A stretch of DNA of 64,000 nucleotides from Deroplatys truncata (Eukaryota > Arthropoda > Insecta > Mantodea > Mantidae). The position numbers and the translations under genes were made by a program. The stretch covers positions 13,203,630 to 13,267,629 of the forward strand of contig CM060982.1 in NCBI GenBank assembly GCA_030765065.1. The letters run 5' to 3'. This document shows positions 22,950-33,935 of this stretch, piece by piece. Under the pieces are notes generated by a model. It saw only the letters and a program-made list of their open reading frames with translations, was not told the DNA's origin and made no database searches. How positions within the stretch are numbered: position 1 is the first letter of the stretch; each line of letters starts with the position of its first letter.

Positions 22950-23690
22950 ATATCAGGTGTGTAAACCCCTTGGTTCTATTGCTGCCCTCATTCTATGGGC
23001 ATGGATGATATCAAATGCCTAGTAAAATTTTCATGAGAGGTACTTCCTCCCAAGCATCTTGTATTTTATCCCACAAAAGCTCTTTTGTCTTACATTGTTT
23101 TGCAGGTCAATTTAACTCCAAAGCTTCCTTCACCTCTGCCACACATTTTCAGTAGGATTCAAATCTGGTGAGCAAGGAGGTCAACCAGTTATCTTGCCTT
23201 TGCAACAACCAGTTTGAAACCTGCTTTCTTGTATGGACAGAGTGGTTATCGTACTGGGATATCTAGTCCTTACAGAAGGAACTATAGTGTTTTCGAGGTT
23301 GTCTTTATACTGCTGGCTATTTAATTTGCCATCACGCTGCCACAACACATCTAGGCCATTTTAGTGACATCCAACCCCAACATGACACAGATATGCAACC
23401 TTGGTTATCCATTTGTGCCACGTATTTTGCATTGTAACGTTTTCCTCTGGGGTGGTAAGCAATCACTTTCTCCCCATTTGTAGATGAAAATGTTACCTCG
23501 TCTGTAAATATAACTCTATTCCAGTTATAGTTGACATTTTCTTCTGCAAATGTGAGTCAAGAAAATCTGTGATCGTCTGTCTGTAAGATGCTGCTTCTTA
23601 GCTGCCGATAAAGCAAAGAGCCTTGCTGTAGTTAAATGAGGCAAGGCTGTGTAGTTCAACTCAGGAAATTAAAATTACTTGTAATTGTAG
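22950..23690 (-). pseudogene. Tc1-type transposase relic
   Basis: Minus-strand reading from about 23525: NWNRVIFTDEVTFSSTNGEK, then VIAYHPRGKRYNAKYVAQMD and CISVSCWGWMS. This is the Tc1-family catalytic core from the first aspartate (TDE) through the 'vSCWGWm' strand. Further left come the counterparts of the 'QYL-iLen-m-PS-r-ryP' block and, around 23180, the PDLNP region. Frameshifts and stops follow WGWMSLKWPR. The HTH part (to the right, about 23560-23690) is too decayed for firm reading. Confidence 0.75.
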
Positions 23691-23735
23691 ACACATGCTG
23701 AAGGTATTCCTGTTTCTCTCTTCTATAAGTGCAGT

Positions 23736-24040
23736 TAAATTAAATAAATTGAGTTTTATTTATGGGTGCTCTTTAACTGCTGTGGTCCTTAGTGTCCCAT
23801 TCTATATGGTCGTGAAAGACTGGCAATTTTGCTCAGAGTCCTCTTAATCAGGCTTGAGGTTCTTTTACATGCCATAAATCTACAACAATGACCACCAGCT
23901 TTTCTTCCCTTCTGAAGGAAGCCATGCTAAGGATTTTTATGCCCAAAAAAATCCATTGCCCACTGCTGGGTTTGAACTCGCATCCTCGGGAATTAGAGGC
24001 TTACATGTTAACCACTAGACCATGGAGGACGACTATATAT
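23736..24040 (-). mobile_element. tRNA-derived SINE, copy 3
   Basis: Flanked by TAAGTGCAGT at 23726-23735 and 24041-24050 (10-bp target duplication). The tRNA-like head has lost one base of the A-box region; B box reads GGGTTTGAACTCGC on the + strand complement. Same orientation as copies 1 and 2. Confidence 0.85.
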
Positions 24041-24534
24041 TAAGTGCAGTGTCCTACTGAGGAATGGACAAACGTTTTTGACCCAAACCAGGTCAAAGAT
24101 GAAGCATGCCTTCCCTGGTTAATCGCACCCACCTCATAGCCATAGATATAAGGACTTCAAGTGCTTTTAGTTTGAGACACAGCAGCATTCACTAACATAA
24201 GGAGAGATCTCCTTGTAGCTCAGCCATAGCAAAAGTCAGTATGATTGCTAACTTATTCATAACTCCAAGGCTATGAGGTGTTCGCATATGATTATGCCAG
24301 CACCTTCATAGCTGAAGAATGAGACAGAGTGCTCCAGTATTAAGTCAGTTAAAAATTTGGTTTAGTTTTTCACTTTAGAATTCTTCATAGTATAGCATTT
24401 ATTTAGAAAATGAAAAGAGTAATTTGTTTGTTTTTATGCATGACTGTCTTAAAATTAATAGATATATATGCATGGAAAAAATACGGCGTTACCATATATT
24501 TAACAAATTAAACATTAAATAATAATAAAAAAAG

Positions 24535-24640
24535 AAATGCATACACCAAGGATTCGAACTCAGGTTGTTCCAATATGTGTTTCACTGCTTGGCTATCATG
24601 CACACAACCACAATGAAAGGCATCTTTCTATCCATCATAT
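24535..24640 (-). repeat. tRNA-like fragment (B box)
   Basis: The minus strand reads CCTGAGTTCGAATCCTTGG, an excellent pol III B box, preceded by CCAAGCAGTGAAACACATAT. No cloverleaf could be drawn, so it is a SINE remnant rather than a tRNA gene. Confidence 0.4.
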
Positions 24641-24844
24641 GGCTTTGAAATGAACACAGGGTGGTATTAAATCATGTATTTTGAATGCAGCACCAGCAAA
24701 TGCTTCCAATGTTTTCCGAATTGAACTCTCTCTCTTGCTGTTGCTCATTTATTTTGTCTTAGGCTGTGTATATAAATACTAATATTGTAATTAATTAAAT
24801 GTATTTTGATGATACCATAAAAGTGCTGTACTTCTGCAGGCTTT

Positions 24845-25495
24845 TGAGGCAGTATTTTAATGCCTAAATAATATTAATTGTATTTTTATGATAATTAAAT
24901 TCAATAACAGCCCACCTTAAAAACAATATGTATATAATAATTATTTAAATTGTATGTAAATCATTGCAAATACTTATTTTATTGTAAAACATATTTTATT
25001 AATGTTATGTAAATATTTATATACTCTGATAGTGCAAGAACTGTGAGAATAATGTGTTTTAAGTTGTTAACAATGAGGTAATAATGTAATTTTGTGACAA
25101 TAATGTGTCTGGAATTTTGAAAAGTACTGGTTATGAAAAGATCGGTAGTGACGTAGTTTCGCTTACAGTTTTGAATTAGCCAATCAACAGTAAGGAAAAG
25201 TTTTAGTTTGAATGATTAAATTCTATTGGAGTAGAATTAGCCAATAAGAGACTGGCAATACCGAAGCTTTAAGGTTTTTACCGTTAAGATTAGTCTGTCG
25301 TGGACATGATGTGATAGAGTGCAGATGGAAAAGTCACGAGCAAGATTTTATAGAAAATACATTAAGAATGTGTAAAGTTCTCACAGTTTCTTTTATAAAG
25401 TGTAGTGTTTTATATGTGCAAGTATAAAGAAATAAAAAGAAGTGAAATTTAAAAGTAATTCTGTGACGTCTTTAATTTTTGTCATATCACAACCT
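24845..25495 (+). repeat. LTR-like dispersed repeat, copy 2
   Basis: Relative of 10725-11365 in the opposite orientation: TTTGAGGCAGTATTTTAATG, TAACAATGAGGTAATAATG, GAATTAGCCAATCAACAG, TTCTATTGGAGTAGAATTAG, CAGTTTCTTTTATAAAGTGTA. A TATAAAG-like box (25394) lies ~40 bp after GTTCTCACAG. The pair diverged strongly, so insertion is old. Confidence 0.6.
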
Positions 25496-26129
25496 GAACA
25501 AGACCTTATGTCTCCATAGTTCGACTGAAGCAGCCCAGGCAGATTTAAATAATATTACGTAAGCTTAATTAATTGAAACCTACGCACAAAGCAACAAATT
25601 AAAATATAAAATCTTCAAGTTTCTGCGTAAAAATTACATTGCACAACATTGTATAAACATTACGTAACACAAGCATCATCTCCACCATTTCAAAGTTTTG
25701 GCATCCCAAGCAACAAGCATTAGCCAACTTCAAAGTGTATCTTCATTACGTGGGCAGTTTAAATTAAAACTCAAACTTCATCATCTCCATAAGTTTGAAG
25801 AACCCAGCTTCTTCACTTTTAATAAATACAATATAATACTCAATGAGCAATTCAATAAAAGTTAAAACTTTTTAATACTTTTGACTATCACATGAAATAT
25901 ATACAAGAAGTGTTATAAACAGTAAAACTTTCAGAATACTATGAAAAAGTAGTGTGAGTCGACTCCATAATTTATTTGGACGTTTTGAAGATCAACTTAA
26001 TGTTCAGTGGCTCGTTGACTGATTCTTGAAGAGAAAGTTCCTGCTAGTTATGTCTGTGCTGCCCACTGGTTTTATAGAAGCTATTCCTAAGATGTTGGTA
26101 TTTCAAAATTCATAACCAAGTATGTATTT
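25496..26129. other. Intronic sequence without identified feature
   Basis: No frame or terminal repeat recognised. Confidence 0.35.
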
Positions 26130-26505
26130 TCTCCCAAATTGCGAATTCTGTTGTTTTATGTGTTTGTTCTTGTGTTGGTTAATTTGGTGTCCTGTTTGGT
26201 GAGCTGTGTAGAAGTGATGGAATACTGCAGATTTATTGCTTTGTTTAAGTTCTATGTGCCTGAAGTGTTCTTTTAATCTTGGTTGTAAGTTTCTCTTAGT
26301 TTATCCAAAAATATACTTGGGTCAAACTAAAAGAAACTTTCAGACAAGATTAAAAGATCACTTCAGGCACATAGAACTTAAATCAACTGACAAATCTGCA
26401 GTATCCCATCACTTCTGGACTACAGCATCAGACAGGAATCAAATTAATCAAATATGTGAAAACAACACCAGAACTGAATTTATAGAAGAACTAGATTAAG
26501 AAATA
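26130..26505 (+). mobile_element. Fold-back Penelope-like fragment with GIY-YIG endonuclease piece
   Basis: The + strand right half reads KIYLGQTKRNFQTRLKDHFR, then HIELKSTDKSAVSHHFWTT, the second half of the PLE GIY-YIG endonuclease (YIG appears as YLG; the conserved R and the SAVSxHxxxT block are intact). The left half (26165-26290) is the reverse complement of this coding segment, for example CAGATTTATTGCTTTGTTTA against TAAATCAACTGACAAATCTG. So the copy turns back on itself within the coding region, as at 40853-41820. Frame 26236-26499 is open but starts in the inverted arm, so it is a chimera and not a working protein. Confidence 0.75.
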
Positions 26506-27339
26506 CTGTGGATGTCTTAAATGAGGCTCAAGTTTACCTATTGATAGCTTCAACAGATATATTTTCTGGAAATATTCCATGAAAAAATGAAAGAAGACTT
26601 TAGGGTTGTAAACCCTTTCTCTGCTGTGTCAGAAAAGCCAGCCTCCCTAACAGTGCAGCAATATGAATGCTTGATTCATTTGACATCATATACTATGATA
26701 TAAGGTAATTTTTCAAATAAGAAGTCGTTATTGAATTCTGGTGTCAGTTAAAACACAAATTTAAAGTTTTGTCTGACAAAGCTAAATCCATCCCTTTGCC
26801 ATTTTTATGCGAATGAGGATTCTCTGCTTGCAGATTTTAAAACAAAACTGATTTGGAACCAGATATTCGGCTCCAGCTGTCCCAAATACGAGTTATAGAC
26901 TCGTCATTCTTATTAGAATAGTTCTTTTACAATCCCAAGTAGCATTTTTTGTTTTGCAACATTAAAAATGCTTTTATGTACTAGATCTGTGGGGTTATAG
27001 TAGAGATTTACAATACTTGCCTTAATATGCTTGTTTTTGTTGTTTTGCAAAATACTATGTAATGAAATTAAAGTTGAAAATATTTTTGTATTGAAATAAA
27101 AAATAAAGCATGCATGTTTCACATGTTTTAAAGTTCTAAATTCAGAATGTTTGCTTTCCATTCTCAATAGTTTAGTCATATTAGACCATATATGAAAGTT
27201 AGTGCTCCATGATCTAAAGGTTTAGGTACCACTGATAACACCACATATAAAAAGTTATTCTTATATCTATTTTATGTTATTCAGAATGTACTACTTTTGC
27301 TTAGGATTAATTTCAAATTAAACAAGAAATCCTTAATTA
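26506..27339. other. Intronic sequence without identified feature
   Basis: The 88-codon minus frame at 26913-27179 has no recognised domain. Confidence 0.35.
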
Positions 27340-27600
27340 CAAGCGGTGCTAAGCAAGCAGTGGAAGAGAGTGGACGTGTTAGGAGGAAGCTCCTGGAGTG
27401 GATGAAAGAGGGGCTTAAGTAACCATGGGAATTGGCATTGAGGTGTATAGAGCAAGAATTGGAACATTTAACAAGTTAAAGTGGAAGGATTCAAAAACAA
27501 ACAAAGGTGTAGAAGAGATGGTAAACATGTTTCTTCTCACTTGTATAATAGGTATACTATTGATAATTGGTGGAGTTGAAATGTAAACAATATTTTTAAT

Positions 27601-29469
27601 ATGTTAATGCAAAGAGCAGGGGAAGGGATGAGAAGGGGGAGAGGCAGGGTAATAAAGGAAATAGGGTGGTATGATGAAGAATGCAAAATAACAAAAAAGG
27701 TGGTGAAACAGGCATTAGTAAGATGGAAAAAGAGAGGGTATGAGGAAGATAAGAAGGAATACCTAAAGAGTAGGAATTTATATAATGCACTATTAGAAGA
27801 AAAGAAACAAGAATGGAGAAATAAAGAACAAAGTAATTTGATTAAAGTATTAAGGGAAAACAATGCCAGTAAGGTGTGGAGAGTGTTAAAATCCACGTAT
27901 AATAAATGGTTAGCTAAACCAAATATCACTTCAGCAGATTGGATGGAGTATTTTAAAATGTTATTCGAGGAGGAGGGCTTTATCAAGATGAAGCCAGTGG
28001 CGGATTTTGGAGTGGGATACATAGATATATTAGATAGGGAAGTAACAGATGAGGAGGTAGTGAAACAAGTGAAGGTAATGAAAAACAATAAGGCAACAGG
28101 TATTGATGGAATTCCTCCCGAGTTTATCAAAGAATGGTGTAGCGATGAGACTAGAGTAAAGATGTTTACTGATTTGTTTAATGGAATAAAAACCAAGGGG
28201 TATATACCGAAGCATTGGAGGAAAGCAATAATTCATCCTATATATAAAGGTAAGGGGAGTGTTGATAAGCCCAATAATTACAGGGGAATAGCATTACTTT
28301 CAAATGTTGGAAAGATTTTCACAGGGATTTTAACTAATAGGATACAAAACTGGGTAGAGGAATATAATATCCTCTCGGAGTTTCAAATGGGTTTCCGCAA
28401 GAGAAGGAGAACGGTAGATAACTTATTTATAATTAAAACTCTGGTGGATAAGTATTTAAAAGAAAAAAGGGGAAAATTATACATGGCATTTGTTGATTTG
28501 GAGAAAGCGTATGACCGCATTGATTTAAATTTGTTGTGGCACAAACTTTTGAGGAAGGGAGTAAGCCAACAGATGGTAAATTTATTTAAAGCTCTATATA
28601 AGGACAACACATTCTGTGTGAAAGTAGGAGTAGGATTGGTGACAAAAGAAGTAAATCAAAGGAAGGGGCTACGACAAGGATGTAAATTAAGTCCAGTGCT
28701 TTTTAATCTGTACATTGATGATATCCTCACTGAGATAGGAAGGAATAATAGTTGGTTGCCTACGATAAATAAGGTATCAATCCCTGGGTTATTATTCGCT
28801 GATGATTTAGTGATAGGATCAGTTTCAACGATTGGTCTGAAGCAGTCCCTACAGCAAATGAATAAATACTGCGATGAGTGGAATTTGAAAGTAAATCAAG
28901 AGAAGACTCAAATTATAGTGTTTAAGAAAGGTGCCAAACTGAGCAAGTATGAAAAGTGGAAGAATGGAGAGAAGGAATATAAAGTGGTCAGAGACTGTAT
29001 ATATTTAGGGGTTAAAATGGATGGGGGTGGAAAATGGGAGAAACAGAAGAAACTGGTATTGACAAAGGGGAAAGGGGCAATGGCAGCGATTAGAGGGTGC
29101 AAATATAGAATACCAGATATAAATGTTAAATGGCTAGAGAAAATATATAACACAGTAGTTGAAGCAAAAATGTTATATGGTAGTGAAATATGGGGAGTAG
29201 AACGAGGCTGGGAAGAGACAGATATGGTACATAGGAGTTTCTGCAGAGAAGTGTTAGGCCTGCCAAATGCTACAGTTAAGGAATTTGCTCTAATTGAAAT
29301 GCAGAGAGTGGGGGGGAAAGGGGTAATAATGGAGAGAGCTCTTAAATATTGGTACAGACTATTAAATTTAGAAGAGAAGAACTTGTTGAGGCAGTGTTTG
29401 GAATTCCAAGAAAGGAGCTTGAAGAAGAATGGGTGGAGTTATAGTATACAGACTAATTTGGAAAATTAG
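27601..29469 (+). CDS. LINE reverse transcriptase, main frame
   Basis: A 622-codon frame, the longest RT frame in the window. Order: charged linker to about residue 100; DEEVVKQVKVMKNNKATGID (residues ~148-167, the 'K-gkAtG-DgIP-E' block); QMGFRKRRRTVDNLFII; YMAFVDLEKAYDRI (catalytic block A, D of VDLEKA); GLRQGCKLSPVLFNLYIDDI (block B); LLFADDLVI (block C, FADD with both aspartates); then thumb blocks (CDEWNLKVNQEKTQIIVFKK). All catalytic residues are present. The endonuclease is absent and the frame stops at 29469, while homology goes on in the +1 frame from 29429; a one-base indel explains this. Clade not assigned: RT order and C-terminal CPICG-x-H-x-C finger exclude R2/CRE architecture, but I would not choose between R1-like and related clades. 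The first Met is not necessarily the true start. Confidence 0.85.
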   Translation: MLMQRAGEGMRRGRGRVIKEIGWYDEECKITKKVVKQALVRWKKRGYEEDKKEYLKSRNLYNALLEEKKQEWRNKEQSNLIKVLRENNASKVWRVLKSTYNKWLAKPNITSADWMEYFKMLFEEEGFIKMKPVADFGVGYIDILDREVTDEEVVKQVKVMKNNKATGIDGIPPEFIKEWCSDETRVKMFTDLFNGIKTKGYIPKHWRKAIIHPIYKGKGSVDKPNNYRGIALLSNVGKIFTGILTNRIQNWVEEYNILSEFQMGFRKRRRTVDNLFIIKTLVDKYLKEKRGKLYMAFVDLEKAYDRIDLNLLWHKLLRKGVSQQMVNLFKALYKDNTFCVKVGVGLVTKEVNQRKGLRQGCKLSPVLFNLYIDDILTEIGRNNSWLPTINKVSIPGLLFADDLVIGSVSTIGLKQSLQQMNKYCDEWNLKVNQEKTQIIVFKKGAKLSKYEKWKNGEKEYKVVRDCIYLGVKMDGGGKWEKQKKLVLTKGKGAMAAIRGCKYRIPDINVKWLEKIYNTVVEAKMLYGSEIWGVERGWEETDMVHRSFCREVLGLPNATVKEFALIEMQRVGGKGVIMERALKYWYRLLNLEEKNLLRQCLEFQERSLKKNGWSYSIQTNLEN

Positions 29470-29959
29470 TGGTCATGGGGAAATTTGGAGAAGGAGGGAA
29501 AATAATGTTAAGGGTTTCTGGAAAGAAGCTAGGCAGAGGTTTGAAGATATAGAGATACAAAATTTATTTAGCAACATTGGGAACAAAAGTTCCTTGGAAT
29601 CATATATATTAATAAAAAATGTATGGGCTAGAGAACAGTATGTGGATAACACAAATAAGGAACAAAGAGAAAGTATTGCCTGGGCACGAGCAGGTGTATG
29701 GAGATTAATAGGAATGAGAAAAGGGTTCCCACAGAATCAGTGCCCAATATGTGGGGAAAGAGAAGATTTAGAACATATCGTTTTTGACTGTAAAGGTACA
29801 CAACATTGGAGAAAGGTAGCTATAAATGGGAAATGGGTAAATCGGGACAGGAAAGTAGCTTTAAGCAAGATTTTTAACAAGGATAGTAAAAAGGTAGGAG
29901 AATACTTGTCCAAAGTTAAAAAGAAATGGTTATGGACAATAAAAAGAGATGTAAATTAA
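29429..29959 (+). CDS. LINE C-terminal part with zinc knuckle (frameshifted)
   Basis: Continues the RT frame after a frameshift between about 29430 and 29470. The diagnostic part is CPICGEREDLEHIVFDCKGT (C-x2-C...H-x4-C), the cysteine/histidine motif at the end of many APE-type LINE proteins, used in RNA binding, then a basic tail LSKVKKKWLWTIKRDVN. The same ending is recognisable at 50890-51000 (minus), supporting the family call. Confidence 0.75.
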   Translation: MGGVIVYRLIWKISGHGEIWRRRENNVKGFWKEARQRFEDIEIQNLFSNIGNKSSLESYILIKNVWAREQYVDNTNKEQRESIAWARAGVWRLIGMRKGFPQNQCPICGEREDLEHIVFDCKGTQHWRKVAINGKWVNRDRKVALSKIFNKDSKKVGEYLSKVKKKWLWTIKRDVN

Positions 29960-30083
29960 TTTCATCAAGTGATGTTAAGTTTTGTAATTATATTATTATT
30001 ATTAGTATATTATCATTATTATTATTATTATTATTACAATATATTATTACTATAAGATTATTATTTTGGTACCATTACTATTA

Positions 30084-30950
30084 TTACTTTCTCTACTACG
30101 TATAGTAAGTAGGGGAAGTATTGCATTCCACCCAAAAATTCGATACCGAGATTTCACCGGAAATACATGTTTTGAGACCTCCTGAATCCAAAAAAAGCAT
30201 TTTTGGAAACATGTCCGTGTGTGTGTCTGTGTGTGTGTGTGTGTCTGTGTGTGTGTGAACAGCATAACTCAAAAACGAACAGTCGGATAAACACCAAACT
30301 TGGTATTTAGGTTCAGTATCTTCCAGAGATGCGACACGAAGGTTTTCAAGAAAATCCCCCCACCCCAGACTACCCTTTACATGGAACATTTTTCGAAAAT
30401 TTTAATTTTCTCAAAAATGGCTCTAACGATTTTGTTTAAAATATCATATGTTTAAGATAATGCCATGAGAAATGAAATGTATATCTCGAATTTTCTGGGA
30501 ATGTCTCCAAAAGTATTCTTCATTGTGAACGACTTTTGCATAACTGGTAAACCATAAGAGATAGACAAAATTTTACTACACAAAAAATGTTGATCTCGTT
30601 AAAATACACAACTTATGTTATATACATTTCTTTTGTTGAGTGAACCGTTTTCGAGATATTGCTTGTTATTCCCTTAAATTTTCCAATACTTATACTTTTT
30701 CTCAAATTCGTTATTCATTTTTTTATGTCCTGGACTTGCAAAGAGAATGGAATTCGACACATAGCAACCAGCGTTAAAATATTTGACCATCGCTTAAAAG
30801 CTACCATATTCCCCTTGCATCTACAAGAAAATTAGCAATAAGATTGACATCTCGATATCTCGATTAACATAAAGCATATGGAGAATAGGCGTTTGTAAAA
30901 ATAGATTGTACAAGAGTAGAGAAAGTCATGTGAGTGTAACACATCAGATT
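30084..30950 (+). repeat. Repeat A, full copy with expanded GT tract
   Basis: Inserted into the (ATT)n tail region behind the LINE: ATT units flank both sides (30070-30085 and 30955-30975). The internal (GT)n tract at 30216-30257 is the longest of all copies. Otherwise close to 12745-13600 and probably the youngest copy. Confidence 0.9.
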
Positions 30951-31299
30951 TTTTTTATTATTATTATTATCATCATTTTTTATGTTATAATAAGAGTGTA
31001 ATATGGGTAGAATATGGCAAGAAAACAGCTTGGGCTGATGTATAGCCATATTCTAGGGAAGATTGCTAGCACAAATAAATAAATAAAATAAATAAATAAA
31101 TAAAAATAATTACAAGCTTACAACATGCCAAAACAGCGTTTAAATGTTTATTCGTGGTAACAAGCTTTCACAATGGAAAGAAAGAAAAAGATTGAAAAAA
31201 AAATGCATTTCAAGCATGTCCATTAGAGAATAGATTTGGAAAAAATAAACTTGCAGCATGAAATATTTTGAAAACAGCAAATGCTATGAAAGTATTTGT

Positions 31300-31990
31300 T
31301 GTAATAAATATGTATTTTAATGGGTCATACATTTTTCCTACAGTAAATTTTTGTTTATTATTTATGGTTTTGAAAATTTATTCCAATAAAGAGGACTTCT
31401 CAGACTATTAACAAAACATTTAAGATATGCATTTTATTTATCATACTTAAACTAATTTTCAAATTCAGAGGTCCCAGGTTTGATTCCTGGCTGGAGGATG
31501 AGAACTTTTCTTTAGCCAGGGTTATTCCCCATCCCCCCCCCTAAAGTCTGGAAGTATAAGTGAGAGTGTAAGTGTGTAAGCGAATTTAGTGTTTATAAAG
31601 GAAAACCCAATGTAAATAAACCCAAAGGTGTACAATAGTAAACAAGTGAACATCATTATAGATGAGTAATTGTTCCAAAGCTGCCAATATGAGGCTACAT
31701 GTATGATGTTAGATGCTAAAGGCAACACATAAAGGCTTAAAATACAGTATTTAATAAAAATCATTAGAGCCGTTTTTGAGAAAACAAAAAAAATAGGAAA
31801 AATATTACCATGTAAAGGATAGTTTGGGTTGAGGGAATTTTCTAGCAAAGTATTCATGTTGCATTCTTGGTAAAAACAGTTTTTTTGTATTCAGGAAACG
31901 GCCTGTATTTCTGGTGAAATCTTCCTATAAATTTAATTTTGGAGTGGAATGCAATACTTACTTTAACTAGTGTAAGAAGTTCTAGAAAAA
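31300..31990 (-). repeat. Repeat A, heavily decayed copy interrupted by another repeat
   Basis: Readable blocks in the minus-type order: AGTAAATTTTTGTTTATTAT, CATTTAAGATATGCATTTTATT, then after an insertion ATCATTAGAGCCGTTTTTGA, CCATGTAAAGGATAGTTTG and GCAATACTTACTTTA. The interruption at about 31455-31740 begins with CAGAGGTCCCAGGTTTGATT CCTGG, a B-box-like sequence, so a tRNA-derived SINE relic may have jumped in. Confidence 0.55.
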
Positions 31991-32659
31991 GTAAAAATTT
32001 TAAGAATTTAAAAAGTAATTATCCAGATAATTTCATGTTACATCAATGAATGTGGAAGTTTGAAAACTTGGTAACAATTCCCATATTGTAAAAATACATA
32101 CTTGCTCTCCTCGTTGACAACCTCAAAAGACTACACAGTTAAAAAAGTTCTCTGTAAATGAAGCAGTAATGGTTGCAAACAATTGCTAGAAGAGATTTAA
32201 TGTATTCCTGGACATTTTTCCTCAGATCATTTTTCTTTATGACAATTTTCCCTTACAGTTCTTTTCACCCTGTGCCTGTCTTCCCTTCCATTTTCCCCTG
32301 AATAAAAAAAAATTAAAGAATAAACAAAAAGTATGGAATATATGCTTTTTATTTCCTTATACTGACTATGCCATTGATATATGTGTAAGGCATGTCACCT
32401 TGTTCCTTATGGAATTTCAAAAGAATGTTGTACAGTGTGATTGCTTCATGGTGAAACCACAGATCATGTGTATATCTGGTCAAGTAACATTGTTATAAGG
32501 GGTGAAGACATTCCTTACATTTTTGAATGAAATTTCTATTCATACACTTCTTGCTGCATAATGTTCATAATTTCTGTGTCTACAGTGTCGAGATTATTCC
32601 TATAAATTTTTTTTACGGTTCCCCACAAATAGATGCATCAATTTTATAAATTTTTTCTC

Positions 32660-32880
32660 TAATAGAAATTTCATTTTCACTTCTTAGGTTTAACGTTTAG
32701 CGAACTTATGAACCAGACATCTAACAGTTTCTCTGTTTGTAACTGCAATACCAAGAAATTTCTCCTGAAATTGTCTACATGATTTGGGTTTTACGTATGT
32801 ATCGTACATAAAAATTCATTGTTCAAGCATGAATTTATCGGCAGGCATTGCAGTGGAATAATAACAAGTCATTAACACTC
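32660..32880 (-). pseudogene. Possible mariner-type HTH fragment
   Basis: The minus strand reads FMYDTYVKPKSCRQFQEKFL then GIAVTNRETVRCLVHKFAKR, resembling the N-terminal 'F-y-tY-k-gs-r-c-r-f---g-----r-ti---v-kf' helix-turn-helix of mariner-type transposases in insects. Nothing convincing of the catalytic domain follows to the left (32340-32660), so the fragment stands alone. Confidence 0.4.
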
Positions 32881-32999
32881 ATAAGCAAATCATACACAAC
32901 ACAGATGCCTTGAATAAACTTTCACCTTTCAGATGCACAATGTGAACTCTCTTTACAGCATGAACATAATGCATAGCTGATGAAGATAACTTTGAATGC

Positions 33000-33935
33000 A
33001 TCATGCGCTGCTAATTGCACATGAGAAAAGTACAGCCTGCTATGCACATAGCTGGTCTGTGGCTTCAACCTTAAAACATCCACATGGTGGAATGCTTATT
33101 TCTGCAAAGTTGTGAGAATGTTGCATTGTAACGCTCCAATATTCTGGTTTATAATAAAGTGGCACAGCACACTGTTATCCTCTTGCAGGCATTCCTGAGA
33201 TTCTTCAAATATCTAGCTATCTCTTGCAGCTCGTCAATTAATAATTGAAAAACAAAGTCAAACGACTCTGCTATTTCTTCAACTTGGAACAATTCCTATC
33301 CCAGCTTTGAGTGGATACCTATTTTCACAGATCTGTCCTCTAGGTCATTGTAAGTTGCTTGTAGTCCTTCTTGAACTTTCCGATGCAAAAATTGAAAGAG
33401 GTGAAAGAAGTAACACAAGGTTATACATTCTGGAAACATATATTTTGCAGCATTTATTAATGAAAATTCAAAGTTGCACATTATTTGCAGAAGTGCTGTA
33501 AACAATAGGTATATGCTTCTGGTATATCTCTTATTGCAGCAAATTCCTGCAAGTAAGACTTACTTTCATGTTTTGTACTAAGAAGTGCATTTATAAATGG
33601 GAAGCATGTCGGTACATCCTCACTTTGATCCCAATGCTGGAAATATCTGCATAAAAATAGTAACCAAGGTTTTAAATGTACTGTCAACATAGCAGGTCTC
33701 CGAGGTCAGAAGTAGTTCCACGTTCTTTCTGATTCTAAAGCTATCACAAGCTTATCTCTTTCTTTGTGGCAAATTACGGAAAACAAGAGAAAATTTTCAC
33801 CATTGAATATTTTCTTATAATGTTCCAGTATATTTGTCAGATCTTTTATGGATGGAGGGTCTGGTATCTGATCTCTGAGATGTTTTTGCCGTTCAACACA
33901 CTTCAAGTTTTCACATTGAGGCATCATACAGAACT
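33000..33935 (-). pseudogene. MULE-type transposase relic
   Basis: Minus-strand frames at 33706-33927, 33481-33690 and 33296-33505 run in order. The decisive part is QIMCNFEFSLINAAKYMFPE, then ITLCYFFHLFQFLHRKVQEG, which fits the MULE transposase block 'im-DfE-a-inA----FP----gC-FHl-q---rkvq' including its aspartate (replaced by Asn) and CFH box (here CYFFH). Upstream frame RDQIPDPPSIKDLTNILEHY fits the linker ahead of it. Three frames and a lost catalytic residue make it inactive. Left continuation to about 33000 holds YNATFSQLC and similar fragments. Confidence 0.6.

Larger units (their letters stand above)
27340..30060 (+). mobile_element. LINE, 5'-truncated, ending in an ATT-rich tail
   Basis: Contains the RT frame (27601-29469) and C-terminal zinc-knuckle frame (29429-29959), then an (ATT)n tail at 29987-30045. 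The endonuclease domain found in its relative at 50760-54060 is missing at the 5' side, so it was truncated during target-primed insertion. Two further relatives lie on the minus strand at 50760-54060 and 58800-59990. Confidence 0.8.

Noticed and set aside
27537..28196. 219-codon minus-strand frame rich in Ser, Leu, Phe
   Set aside because: It is the antisense of the LINE RT frame on the + strand (27601-29469), whose motifs are unambiguous; the Ser/Leu/Phe composition is that of an antisense shadow.
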